Assembly (NCBI GenBank): GCA_017303795.1
Contig: JAFLBR010000002.1
Location: forward strand, 248,001 to 312,000
Direction: 5' to 3'
From: Cytophagales bacterium
GTDB taxonomy: Bacteria > Bacteroidota > Bacteroidia > Cytophagales > Cyclobacteriaceae
Length of the DNA stretch: 64,000 nucleotides
In this document: positions 43,737 to 50,420 of the stretch, in pieces
How the letters are laid out: every line of letters starts with the position of its first letter
Numbering within the stretch: the first letter of the stretch is position 1
Position numbers and translations under genes: made by a program
The notes under the pieces: model-generated
Database searches by the model: none
The model's input: the letters and a program-made list of their open reading frames with translations, nothing else
What the model was told of the DNA's origin: nothing

Positions 43737-44543
43737 ATGAACATCAAAAATTTTGAATACCTCAAAGACAGCCTGAAAAATTTAGGCTTCGGTGACAAAC
43801 TGAATGCGCATCTGGAAGAGCAGCTCAAGATGCAACCCGAATCGTTTAAACTCAACCTGCTGGGTGAATTCAAAAACGATGTACTAAAGGAGAATGTCAA
43901 CTACGTACTGGACTTCTCCAAGTCCAAAGAATCGGATATGTATTTCTTTAACCGGTATCTCGCTACGCTACAATCCGAAGATGCATCAAAGGAGAAATCG
44001 CAGACCTTCTACATTGATAAGATGACAGGCATTACTTCCAAGGAAGCCTACAACTTATTAAGTGGCCGCGCGGTAAACAAAGACCTCACTACTAAAGATG
44101 GAGTCGCATACAACGCATGGCTGCAACTAAACTTTACCGAAAAGGACAAACATGAGAACCATCTTGTCAAACAGTTCTCCCAAGGGTATGGTTATGATCT
44201 GGAAATGGTGATGACCAAATATCCTATCAAAGAACAACTGGCAGAAGAATCACGGGCAGAAGTCATGAAGTCACTCCGGAAAGGCAATCTCACGCAGGTG
44301 ACCTTTGCCAAACAAGGTGCCGATGAGAAGATGTACATCGCGGCCAATCCCCAATTCAAATCACTCGATGTCTATGACGCAAAGATGAAGCTTCAATATC
44401 AGGGCATCGAGAGAAAAGAAAAAACCGAAAAAGCAGGTGAAGACAAATCGCAGGAAAAAAAAGAAGCGGCCAAGCAAGCCAAGGACGATGAAGGTGATGG
44501 GAATAAACAAAAGCAATCAAAACGAAAAGGAATTAGAGTGTAG
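43737..44543 (+). CDS. conserved conjugation-element protein, DUF3945-like in style
   Basis: 268 residues, cytoplasmic. NIKNFEYLKDSLKNLGFGDKLNAHLEEQLKMQPESFKLNL opens the protein, followed by SKESDMYFFNRYLATLQ, KSQTFYIDKMTGITSKEAYNLLSGRAVNKDL and RKGNLTQVTFAKQGADEKMYIAANPQFKSLDVYD. These are features of DUF3945/DUF4099-like proteins that accompany conjugative elements in Bacteroidota and may bind DNA or the coupling protein. The C-terminus is lysine-rich (KEKTEKAGEDKSQEKKEAAK...). It closes the transfer operon, before a terminator at 44563. Confidence 0.65.
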   Translation: MNIKNFEYLKDSLKNLGFGDKLNAHLEEQLKMQPESFKLNLLGEFKNDVLKENVNYVLDFSKSKESDMYFFNRYLATLQSEDASKEKSQTFYIDKMTGITSKEAYNLLSGRAVNKDLTTKDGVAYNAWLQLNFTEKDKHENHLVKQFSQGYGYDLEMVMTKYPIKEQLAEESRAEVMKSLRKGNLTQVTFAKQGADEKMYIAANPQFKSLDVYDAKMKLQYQGIERKEKTEKAGEDKSQEKKEAAKQAKDDEGDGNKQKQSKRKGIRV

Positions 44544-44562
44544 GATTTAAAACAGTAGCAGG

Positions 44563-44595
44563 AGACCTGTCTGATTAAGGCAGGTCTTTCTTTTG
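44563..44595 (+). terminator. rho-independent terminator of the transfer operon
   Basis: AGACCTG (44563-44569) pairs with CAGGTCT (44581-44587), loop of 11 bases, followed by TTCTTTT. It ends the transcript 20 bases after the stop of the 43737 gene. Confidence 0.8.
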
Positions 44596-44632
44596 AGGTG
44601 TAAAAGCCAGTACTACATCGTAGAAAATCAAC

Positions 44633-44703
44633 GGATCAACGCATTCCAAAAGCTTGGCTGTTCGGCACAGATTTTAAGGTTGGCTTTTGGAATGCACTGA
44701 TCC
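44633..44703. repeat. long inverted repeat 1, upstream of the parB-like gene
   Basis: GGATC, AAC, GCATTCCAAAAGC (44633-44653) on the left, GCTTTTGGAATGC, ACT, GATCC (44683-44703) on the right: 18 paired bases with one symmetric 3-base mismatch, and a 29-base loop. It is followed by CTTTTTCTTC, so it could also terminate transcription. With the next repeat it fills most of the 575-base gap 44544-45118; beyond 44815 I see nothing further I can name. Confidence 0.75.
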
Positions 44704-44747
44704 CTTTTTCTTCATGGCTACTTCAGATGCTTTTACGCGAATTGTTT

Positions 44748-44814
44748 CAGGCACTTTTTAAAACCCGAATTGTATTTTTTTGGTATTTTGAATTCGGGTT
44801 TTAAAAAGAGCCTG
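44748..44814. repeat. long inverted repeat 2, upstream of the parB-like gene
   Basis: Left arm CAGGC, A, CTTTTTAAAACCCGAATT (44748-44771); right arm AATTCGGGTTTTAAAAAG, A, GCCTG (44791-44814). 23 of 24 positions pair, the only mismatch being A opposite A. The 19-base loop is T-rich. Possible roles: cruciform, partition or replication site, or a bidirectional terminator. Confidence 0.78.
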
Positions 44815-45118
44815 CAACTGACATCTAAACACAGGTGCGTGTTTCTTAGCATGGGATCACATTCAATTTAAGATTGGTGTGTAAGATCAGATAAAAATTT
44901 TCCTCATTATTTTTTCCTGCAAAGTTCGGTCTTCGTGGCCCGACCTCGGCCAAGAGACTACGGCATAAAATTGTTTGTGCCTGTCGGCTGAATTATTTTT
45001 TCAAATTTATTCCGTTTCCTCTTGGCTTCACCCGCTTGCCTCGCACACATTCTGGTCGCGCCAAAGACCGATGACCGTGAGCATAAAAAAATTATGTTCA
45101 ACGTAACCTTATGTGTTT

Positions 45119-46696
45119 ATGGAAAATCAACAAGCGCAAGAACTCAGCCTCGATGCCATCATGCTGAGTCACACCAATGAAATGTTCAGATCAAAAAAGG
45201 ATCAGACCCCGGAATCATTGCATGATCTGGCTGCATCCATCAAGCAACTCGGAGTCCTCCAACCCATTGTCGTACGTCCGCATCCACAGCTGGTGAATCA
45301 GTTTACTCTGATCTGTGGAGAGCGCAGGTATCGTGCAAGCCAACTGGCCGGCAAGTCCACCATTCCCGCTACCATCCATCCCGTCAGTGATGCAGTTGCA
45401 CTCCTCATGCAGATAACGGAAAATATGCAACGGCAGGATCTTCATCCACTCAATGAAGCCAGCGGTTACAAGATGTTGCTACAACAAGATAGCAACCGTA
45501 ACGTGGCAGAATTGGCGCTTCAGTTTGGTAAATCAGAATCCTACATTCAACAACGACTTAAACTCAATGACCTGGTACGGGAAGTCAAGAAAGCATTCCT
45601 GGAAGATAAGTTGTTGTTAGGACATGCATTAATTCTGGCAAGACTTACACCGCAAGATCAGCGTGAAGCATTGGAAAGAATACAAGCACACAATAGCACC
45701 TTTGGAACAGTAAGTGAACTTCAGGAATTTGTGGGTCGTCATATCATGACCAGCTTATCCAAAGCACCCTTTGACCTTACAAATGAAACGCTCATCAAAA
45801 AAGCAGGCGCATGTGTCGCATGTCCCAAACGCTCCGGTGCAGCACCCATGTTGTTTGCAGACATCAAAGAAAAAGATCGCTGCTTTGATCGATCCTGTTT
45901 TCTTCTGAAATGTGAAATGTTTTTGTTCCAAAAGACAAAGCAAATTATTGAGACGGAACCCAACCTGGTTTTTCTGGCCAGCAACTACGATGAACCCACT
46001 GAAAAGATCATGGCTTTGTTAACACAACACCATCTTAAACCCATCGTGGAATACAACGACTTCCATGAAAACAACCAAGGTGGATCAAAAGTTAAAGGAC
46101 TCTGGATCTCGGGAAGGAAAACCGGACAGGTCGCTACCGTGTACCTGAAACAAGTGGTCAAAGCATCCACTGATACAGGTAATGTAAAGGTTGTTGCCGC
46201 TAAGATTCAACAACGTCTTACGCGCAGCCGTGAACTCGATGGTGAAAAAGTTTACGCCCGTATCCTCGATGCCCTATCTAACCACGCCTCACAGAAACCG
46301 GATCACCGCCAGTTGCTTTTACCTGATGAAGAAATATTTCTTTGGTTCATCGTGCTGGACAAAGCAGGGTATGACCTCAGGCATGAACTCTCCAAAGCTC
46401 TTGGCCTTCCAAAAGAAAATCCTGAAAAGTTGTATCAAAGCCTTAAAAAACTCAAACCGCAACAAAAAGCTTTTTTGCTCAGGCGCGTGATGTACAAACA
46501 ATATGGAGGTAACTATCCTGACTCGGATTTTGCCTTCATCATCCGCAAGGTTTCCACTGCTTATGGAGATATTGATATCGCAGGATTTGAGAACGAGCAA
46601 AGTGAAGTTCGTAACAAACGCGAGGAGCGTGCCAATGCACGGATCAAAGCTTTACAAAAAAATAAAAATTCTCAACCTAAATCCAATAAGTCATGA
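45119..46696 (+). CDS. ParB-like partition/regulatory protein
   Basis: 525 residues from the ATG at 45119 (a GTG two codons earlier adds nothing). The N-terminal ParB domain spans about 10-110, with KQLGVLQPIVVRPH, LICGERRYRASQLAG and ENMQRQDLHPLNEASGY. A helix-turn-helix, VAELALQFGKSESYIQQRLKLN, follows. The middle carries CVACPKR and CFDRSCFLLKC, a cysteine set that may bind a metal. No ParA is in the window. ParB-like genes are common on Bacteroidota conjugative elements, where they may act as regulators rather than in partition. Its next gene overlaps its stop by four bases. Confidence 0.88.
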   Translation: MENQQAQELSLDAIMLSHTNEMFRSKKDQTPESLHDLAASIKQLGVLQPIVVRPHPQLVNQFTLICGERRYRASQLAGKSTIPATIHPVSDAVALLMQITENMQRQDLHPLNEASGYKMLLQQDSNRNVAELALQFGKSESYIQQRLKLNDLVREVKKAFLEDKLLLGHALILARLTPQDQREALERIQAHNSTFGTVSELQEFVGRHIMTSLSKAPFDLTNETLIKKAGACVACPKRSGAAPMLFADIKEKDRCFDRSCFLLKCEMFLFQKTKQIIETEPNLVFLASNYDEPTEKIMALLTQHHLKPIVEYNDFHENNQGGSKVKGLWISGRKTGQVATVYLKQVVKASTDTGNVKVVAAKIQQRLTRSRELDGEKVYARILDALSNHASQKPDHRQLLLPDEEIFLWFIVLDKAGYDLRHELSKALGLPKENPEKLYQSLKKLKPQQKAFLLRRVMYKQYGGNYPDSDFAFIIRKVSTAYGDIDIAGFENEQSEVRNKREERANARIKALQKNKNSQPKSNKS

Positions 46697-47064
46697 ACGA
46701 ATACACCTACCTCATGACCACAACTCCCTGGGGTGAGCGGTGCGCGCAAATAAGTGATCCGCATTATCTCAATAATGCCTTGCTGGAAGCCCATGCCTAC
46801 ATCGAACAACTAAAAAGAACCTATGGACAAAATCCATCTGGAACATATTTTAAGTTGGTCCGTTGCTCGCACGACTTTGGGACTTACAGAGATGTACGTT
46901 TTTATTATGATGAGCAACAACAGGCACACGTACACTACCTCTCCCAATTGGAAGCCGGTTGTGAACATTGGGATGAAACAGCCTTGCAGGAATTGAAACA
47001 GAAGGGCTATTGCCTTCCTACAAGTACGCCAATAGATCAAGCTCAATTGAGTGGTTCATGGTAA
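46693..47064 (+). CDS. small protein coupled to the ParB-like gene
   Basis: 123 residues; its ATG overlaps the ParB-like stop (ATGA). Cytoplasmic, mixed structure (YLNNALLEAHAYIEQLKRTYGQNPSGTYFKLVRCSHDFGTYRDVRFYYDE; only short pieces are diagnostic: two cysteines, one in VRCSHDFG, one in LEAGCEHWDE). No family recognised. The coupling suggests a partner of the ParB-like protein. It is followed by a terminator. Confidence 0.6.
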   Translation: MNEYTYLMTTTPWGERCAQISDPHYLNNALLEAHAYIEQLKRTYGQNPSGTYFKLVRCSHDFGTYRDVRFYYDEQQQAHVHYLSQLEAGCEHWDETALQELKQKGYCLPTSTPIDQAQLSGSW

Positions 47065-47069
47065 AGATT

Positions 47070-47094
47070 AAAAAAAGGGCTTGTCCCTTTTTTT
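47070..47094. terminator. bidirectional terminator after the parB-like operon
   Basis: AAAAAAAGGG (47070-47079), loop CTTGT, CCCTTTTTTT (47085-47094): ten pairs, with a T-run in both reading directions. It closes the ParB-like operon six bases after its last stop. Confidence 0.85.
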
Positions 47095-47235
47095 ATTCGG
47101 TCACTAAGTCGCGCCTTAGGTAAAACATCACCTTTAAAACGGGTCGATGAATCTTATTTTTTTATAGAGCGCTTCCAATCCAATAACTTTAACTCACCAG
47201 TATAGATTACCACTTACCAAAGACTATGTTATATG

Positions 47236-47298
47236 TACTAATTACTAAAGACTGAATACTGATCACCGAATACTGATTACTGTTTCCTAATTCCCTAC
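47236..47298 (+). repeat. heptamer array 9
   Basis: TACTAAT, TACTAAA, GACTGAA, TACTGAT, CACCGAA, TACTGAT, TACTGTT, TCCTAAT, TCCCTAC. It is less regular at the 3' end than others and leaves nine bases to the ATG at 47308. A weak preceding run (TTACCACTTACC, near 47208) may belong to it. Confidence 0.75.
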
Positions 47299-47307
47299 AT
47301 TGTTCAC

Positions 47308-47988
47308 ATGGCTATGCAATCACAATTGCTTTTCGGAAATCAATCGCACTATTACTTATGCCACTACAAATCCAAAGCTGCCGGATCAGATCGCCTCTCC
47401 CAAAGTTTGTTACGCTTTAAGTCCGGTTGTGATGTAGATGTAGAAGCCTGGTGCAGTTGTGCCGTAGAAGAATTGAAAAAACTTTCTTTACCGGAAAACA
47501 CCCTTGTCCTCCGTGTATTATCAAGTTCAGAAGTTACCACTCAGGAAGTTACCGGTCTGGATAGGTTAGGGGCAAGACTACAGCAAGAACTGAAGGTTCA
47601 CTATCAGCCAGCTTTGCTCTCCAAAACCAGAACTACCAGACCTGTGAAACAACTCTCCAGAGCTGAAAGGAGTACCGAGTTAGCCGATGCCTACCTCTTC
47701 AATACACCATATAATATAGAGTTAGAGTGGTCAACCGTTCTCGTTTTAGATGATATCCTCACAACCGGTGCAACCCTGCAGGCAATTACAAAGGCAATCC
47801 GACAAAAATTGCCCAAAATCCAGGTGCTGGGGTTCACGCTGGCCTTTTCTGAACGCACCGCACCACTCAATACCACCATTTCACTACAAAGCAATGCATA
47901 CAAATGGCAGCCCGGTGGCTGGATCATGCAGGAAACAGACCCGGATTATATCTCGCTGGAATCCCTGAAAACCGCTATCCGCTCCTAA
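47308..47988 (+). CDS. ComF-like phosphoribosyltransferase
   Basis: 226 residues. The PRPP-binding motif is VLVLDDILTTGATLQAI near residues 147-163, and the surrounding strand-loop order (DRLGARLQQELKV, LLSKTRTTRPVKQLSRAER, SYKWQPGGW) fits ComF-type proteins. Unlike full ComF it lacks a N-terminal zinc-finger cluster (only scattered cysteines: CHYK, CDVD, WCSC). ComF acts in DNA uptake; its role on a conjugative element could be related DNA processing, but that is inference. Neighbours: array 9 upstream, the imu cassette downstream. Confidence 0.75.
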   Translation: MAMQSQLLFGNQSHYYLCHYKSKAAGSDRLSQSLLRFKSGCDVDVEAWCSCAVEELKKLSLPENTLVLRVLSSSEVTTQEVTGLDRLGARLQQELKVHYQPALLSKTRTTRPVKQLSRAERSTELADAYLFNTPYNIELEWSTVLVLDDILTTGATLQAITKAIRQKLPKIQVLGFTLAFSERTAPLNTTISLQSNAYKWQPGGWIMQETDPDYISLESLKTAIRS

Positions 47989-48001
47989 TTTTGGACCTTT
48001 T

Positions 48002-48107
48002 TACTGATTACTGCTTACTGCTTACTGCTTATTGAATACCACCTTACTCTTAACTACCTACTAACGACTATCTACTAAAGACTAAGGACTAACGACTAAA
48101 GCCTAAT
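48002..48107 (+). repeat. heptamer array 10, upstream of imuA
   Basis: TACTGAT, TACTGCT three times, TATTGAA, TACCACC, then after a one-base slip TACTCTT, AACTACC, TACTAAC, GACTATC, TACTAAA, GACTAAG, GACTAAC, GACTAAA, GCCTAAT. Same polarity as the others: TACTG units distal, GACTAA units proximal. It ends 106 bases before the imuA ATG, with the imuA operator in between. Confidence 0.83.
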
Positions 48108-48154
48108 CCCCTTACCCTCAACTCCTTTCCAGTCAACCCCAGAAAAATATAGAT

Positions 48155-48181
48155 TTTAGTATTTTACTAAATTATTTAGTA
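48155..48181 (+). promoter_or_regulatory. candidate SOS-type operator of imuA (three alternating heptads)
   Basis: TTTAGTA at 48155-48161, TACTAAA at 48165-48171, TTTAGTA at 48175-48181, with spacers TTT and TTA. Each neighbouring pair is a perfect inverted repeat with three bases between, and the three sites repeat every 10 bases, so all lie on one face of the helix. It is 31 bases before the imuA ATG (48213). A dimeric repressor such as a LexA or S24-type protein is an obvious candidate, but the ligand is unknown and no such gene is present in the window. Confidence 0.65.
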
Positions 48182-48212
48182 TTTATATTTGGTCTCATAC
48201 GGAATCAGATTT

Positions 48213-48941
48213 ATGAATACAGCACACACTTTATTAAGAGACGCACTCCGCGCAGACATCATGCGGCTTGAAGGCTTCCGCCCCCAGAGCTGGGCAAACC
48301 ACGCAGACCTCGGACCGCTGCAGGAAACTTTTCCCAACGGCTTCCCCAAAGGCGCCCTCCATGAATTTTTTGCAAGCCAACCGGAATCGCTTGCCGCCAC
48401 ACTCGGGTTTTTATCCGGACTGCTTTCCATCACCCACAAATCCGGATGCATCCTTTGGGTAAGTGCAAACCGGAAAGTATTTCCACCCGCACTTCAAGCC
48501 TTCGGCCTTGATCCCGGCCGCATCATCTTCGCAGACCTTATATCAGAACGCCAGATTCCCTGGGCCATAGAAGAAGCACTCAAGTGCACAGGCATCACAG
48601 CAGTAGTCGGAGAAATGAAAGCGCTGGATTTTCTGACCTCCAGAAGATTTCAACTCGCAGCAGAGCGTACACAACTTTCGGGTTTCTTTTTGCGCACCGG
48701 TTTAGTCAACAAAGAACCAACAGCATGTGTCACCCGGTGGAACGTGGAAGCCATGAACAGCATCACCATTCAGGATGAATCCGGAGTCTTACCCGGTATC
48801 GGTTTTCCAAAATGGAAAGTAGAACTCCTGCGCATGCGCAACGGTAGCCCTAACACGTGGGAATTGCAATGGTCACAACAGCAATTCATAGATGCCAGCT
48901 TACAACCGGAATTTATCCAGCAACAGGTGATCGCAAGCTAA
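48213..48941 (+). CDS. imuA: ImuA, accessory factor of mutagenic DNA repair
   Basis: 242 residues from the ATG at 48213; an upstream GTG at 48189 would run through the operator region. The RecA-like fold is seen in FPKGALHEFFASQPESLAATLGFLSGLL and the strand CILWVSANRKVFPPALQAFGL, then IIFADLISERQIPWAIEEAL and TAVVGEMKALDFLTSRRFQLAAE; this lacks a complete Walker A, as ImuA does. ImuA joins ImuB and DnaE2 in SOS-induced translesion synthesis. Its stop is directly followed by the imuB start, giving a tightly coupled pair. Confidence 0.88.
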   Translation: MNTAHTLLRDALRADIMRLEGFRPQSWANHADLGPLQETFPNGFPKGALHEFFASQPESLAATLGFLSGLLSITHKSGCILWVSANRKVFPPALQAFGLDPGRIIFADLISERQIPWAIEEALKCTGITAVVGEMKALDFLTSRRFQLAAERTQLSGFFLRTGLVNKEPTACVTRWNVEAMNSITIQDESGVLPGIGFPKWKVELLRMRNGSPNTWELQWSQQQFIDASLQPEFIQQQVIAS

Positions 48942-50420
48942 ATGAGTCGTTACGTTTCTATCTGGTTTCCACACCTGCACACTGACTGGCATGCCTTGCG
49001 TGAACCACACCTGCATCAACTTCCTTTTGTATTGCGCTCGCTGCAACACAATCGTATGGTCGTATCGGCCTGCAATGCTATGGCCCAAGCATCCGGTATT
49101 CAGGTGGGCATGCCACTGGCAGATGCGCGGGCCATCGTCACCAACCTGCATGTTAAAGATGATGCAGATGATCTTCCAATCAAACTGCTCACGCGTCTGG
49201 CCACCTGGTGCATTCGCTTTTCACCTACCGTAGCCGTGGAATTACCAAATGGTTTGTTGATAGACGTCACCGGCTGCACACACCTCTGGGGTGGTGAAGA
49301 AAAATATGTATTCAACCTGATTCATAAACTCCGGCAACGCGGTTACACATTGCACGCAGCTATGGCTGATACCATCGGTCATGCCTGGGGACTCGCACGG
49401 CATGGTGGCGGCATTGTACCCGCAGGGAAACATCTGGATCATCTGCTACATCTGCCACCGGCAGCATTGCGTCTTGATCCTGAAACAAACACGCAACTGC
49501 ATAAACTCGGGCTGCAATGTATCGGCCAGATCTTTCACATTCCCAGAACATCTTTGCGCAAACGCTTTGGAACGGAAATACTCCTACGCCTGGATCAGGC
49601 ACTCGGCCATGTAGTAGAATCACTCACGCCCGTCATCGCACCAGAACCCTATCAACACCGGCTGCCATGTATGGAACCCGTTAAGACACCTACAGCAATA
49701 GCCATCGCCTTGCAGCAATTGCTCGAAGAACTTTGTCTGCGCCTGCAAAAAGAAAGTAAAGGGCTGCGCACGTGCACGTTTAGTGCTCATCGTATCGATG
49801 GCAAAGTGGTGCAATTAAAAATTGGTACCCATCAGGCAACCCATCATGTGTCACACCTGTTCAAATTGTTTGAACCTAAACTCACCACTATTGATCCGGC
49901 ATGGGGCATTGATCTGTTTATACTGGAAGCAACAGGCGTTGAAGCCTGTAGTCCACAACAGGAAGTCATCTGGGATGCACAACAACATCATGCTGCCTTG
50001 GCTGAACTTATTGACCGCCTCACCAACAAAGCCGGTGATGTCATCCACCGGTATGAACCGGCACAACATCATTGGCCGGAACGTTCAATCGCACAGACAA
50101 AATCCTTACACACACAAACTTCTTTATGGCCAGCCGCGCATCTTTGGCCGGTACAATTATTAGCCGCACCGGATCGCATTGAAGTCACAGCCCCCATACC
50201 GGATTATCCACCCATGCTCTTTCGCTACAAAGGTCAGCTGCATCATATTGTAAAAGCAGATGGCCCGGAACGTATCGAACAGGAGTGGTGGATCACACCC
50301 GGATTACACCGCGATTATTATAGAGTGGAAGATGAAAACGGCAAACGCTACTGGCTCTTTCGCTTGGGACACTATCAGGAGAAAACAGCTCAATGGTTTT
50401 TGCATGGATTCTTCGCTTGA
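48942..50420 (+). CDS. imuB: ImuB, Y-family-polymerase-like protein
   Basis: 492 residues, start at the base after the imuA stop. The N-terminal part has [30 protein letters not shown], then [21 protein letters not shown], similar to Y-family palm and fingers but without the two consecutive acidic catalytic residues of active polymerases, as known for ImuB. The later [18 protein letters not shown] and [26 protein letters not shown] are the little-finger region. ImuB would act as the hub between the clamp and DnaE2. Its last 17 bases overlap the dnaE2 start. Confidence 0.9.
   Translation: MSRYVSIWFPHLHTDWHALREPHLHQLPFVLRSLQHNRMVVSACNAMAQASGIQVGMPLADARAIVTNLHVKDDADDLPIKLLTRLATWCIRFSPTVAVELPNGLLIDVTGCTHLWGGEEKYVFNLIHKLRQRGYTLHAAMADTIGHAWGLARHGGGIVPAGKHLDHLLHLPPAALRLDPETNTQLHKLGLQCIGQIFHIPRTSLRKRFGTEILLRLDQALGHVVESLTPVIAPEPYQHRLPCMEPVKTPTAIAIALQQLLEELCLRLQKESKGLRTCTFSAHRIDGKVVQLKIGTHQATHHVSHLFKLFEPKLTTIDPAWGIDLFILEATGVEACSPQQEVIWDAQQHHAALAELIDRLTNKAGDVIHRYEPAQHHWPERSIAQTKSLHTQTSLWPAAHLWPVQLLAAPDRIEVTAPIPDYPPMLFRYKGQLHHIVKADGPERIEQEWWITPGLHRDYYRVEDENGKRYWLFRLGHYQEKTAQWFLHGFFA

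Noticed and set aside
44900-45060. Replication origin with iterons
   Set aside because: I could not find direct repeats or a replication gene in this stretch; the nearby palindromes are reported without that claim.
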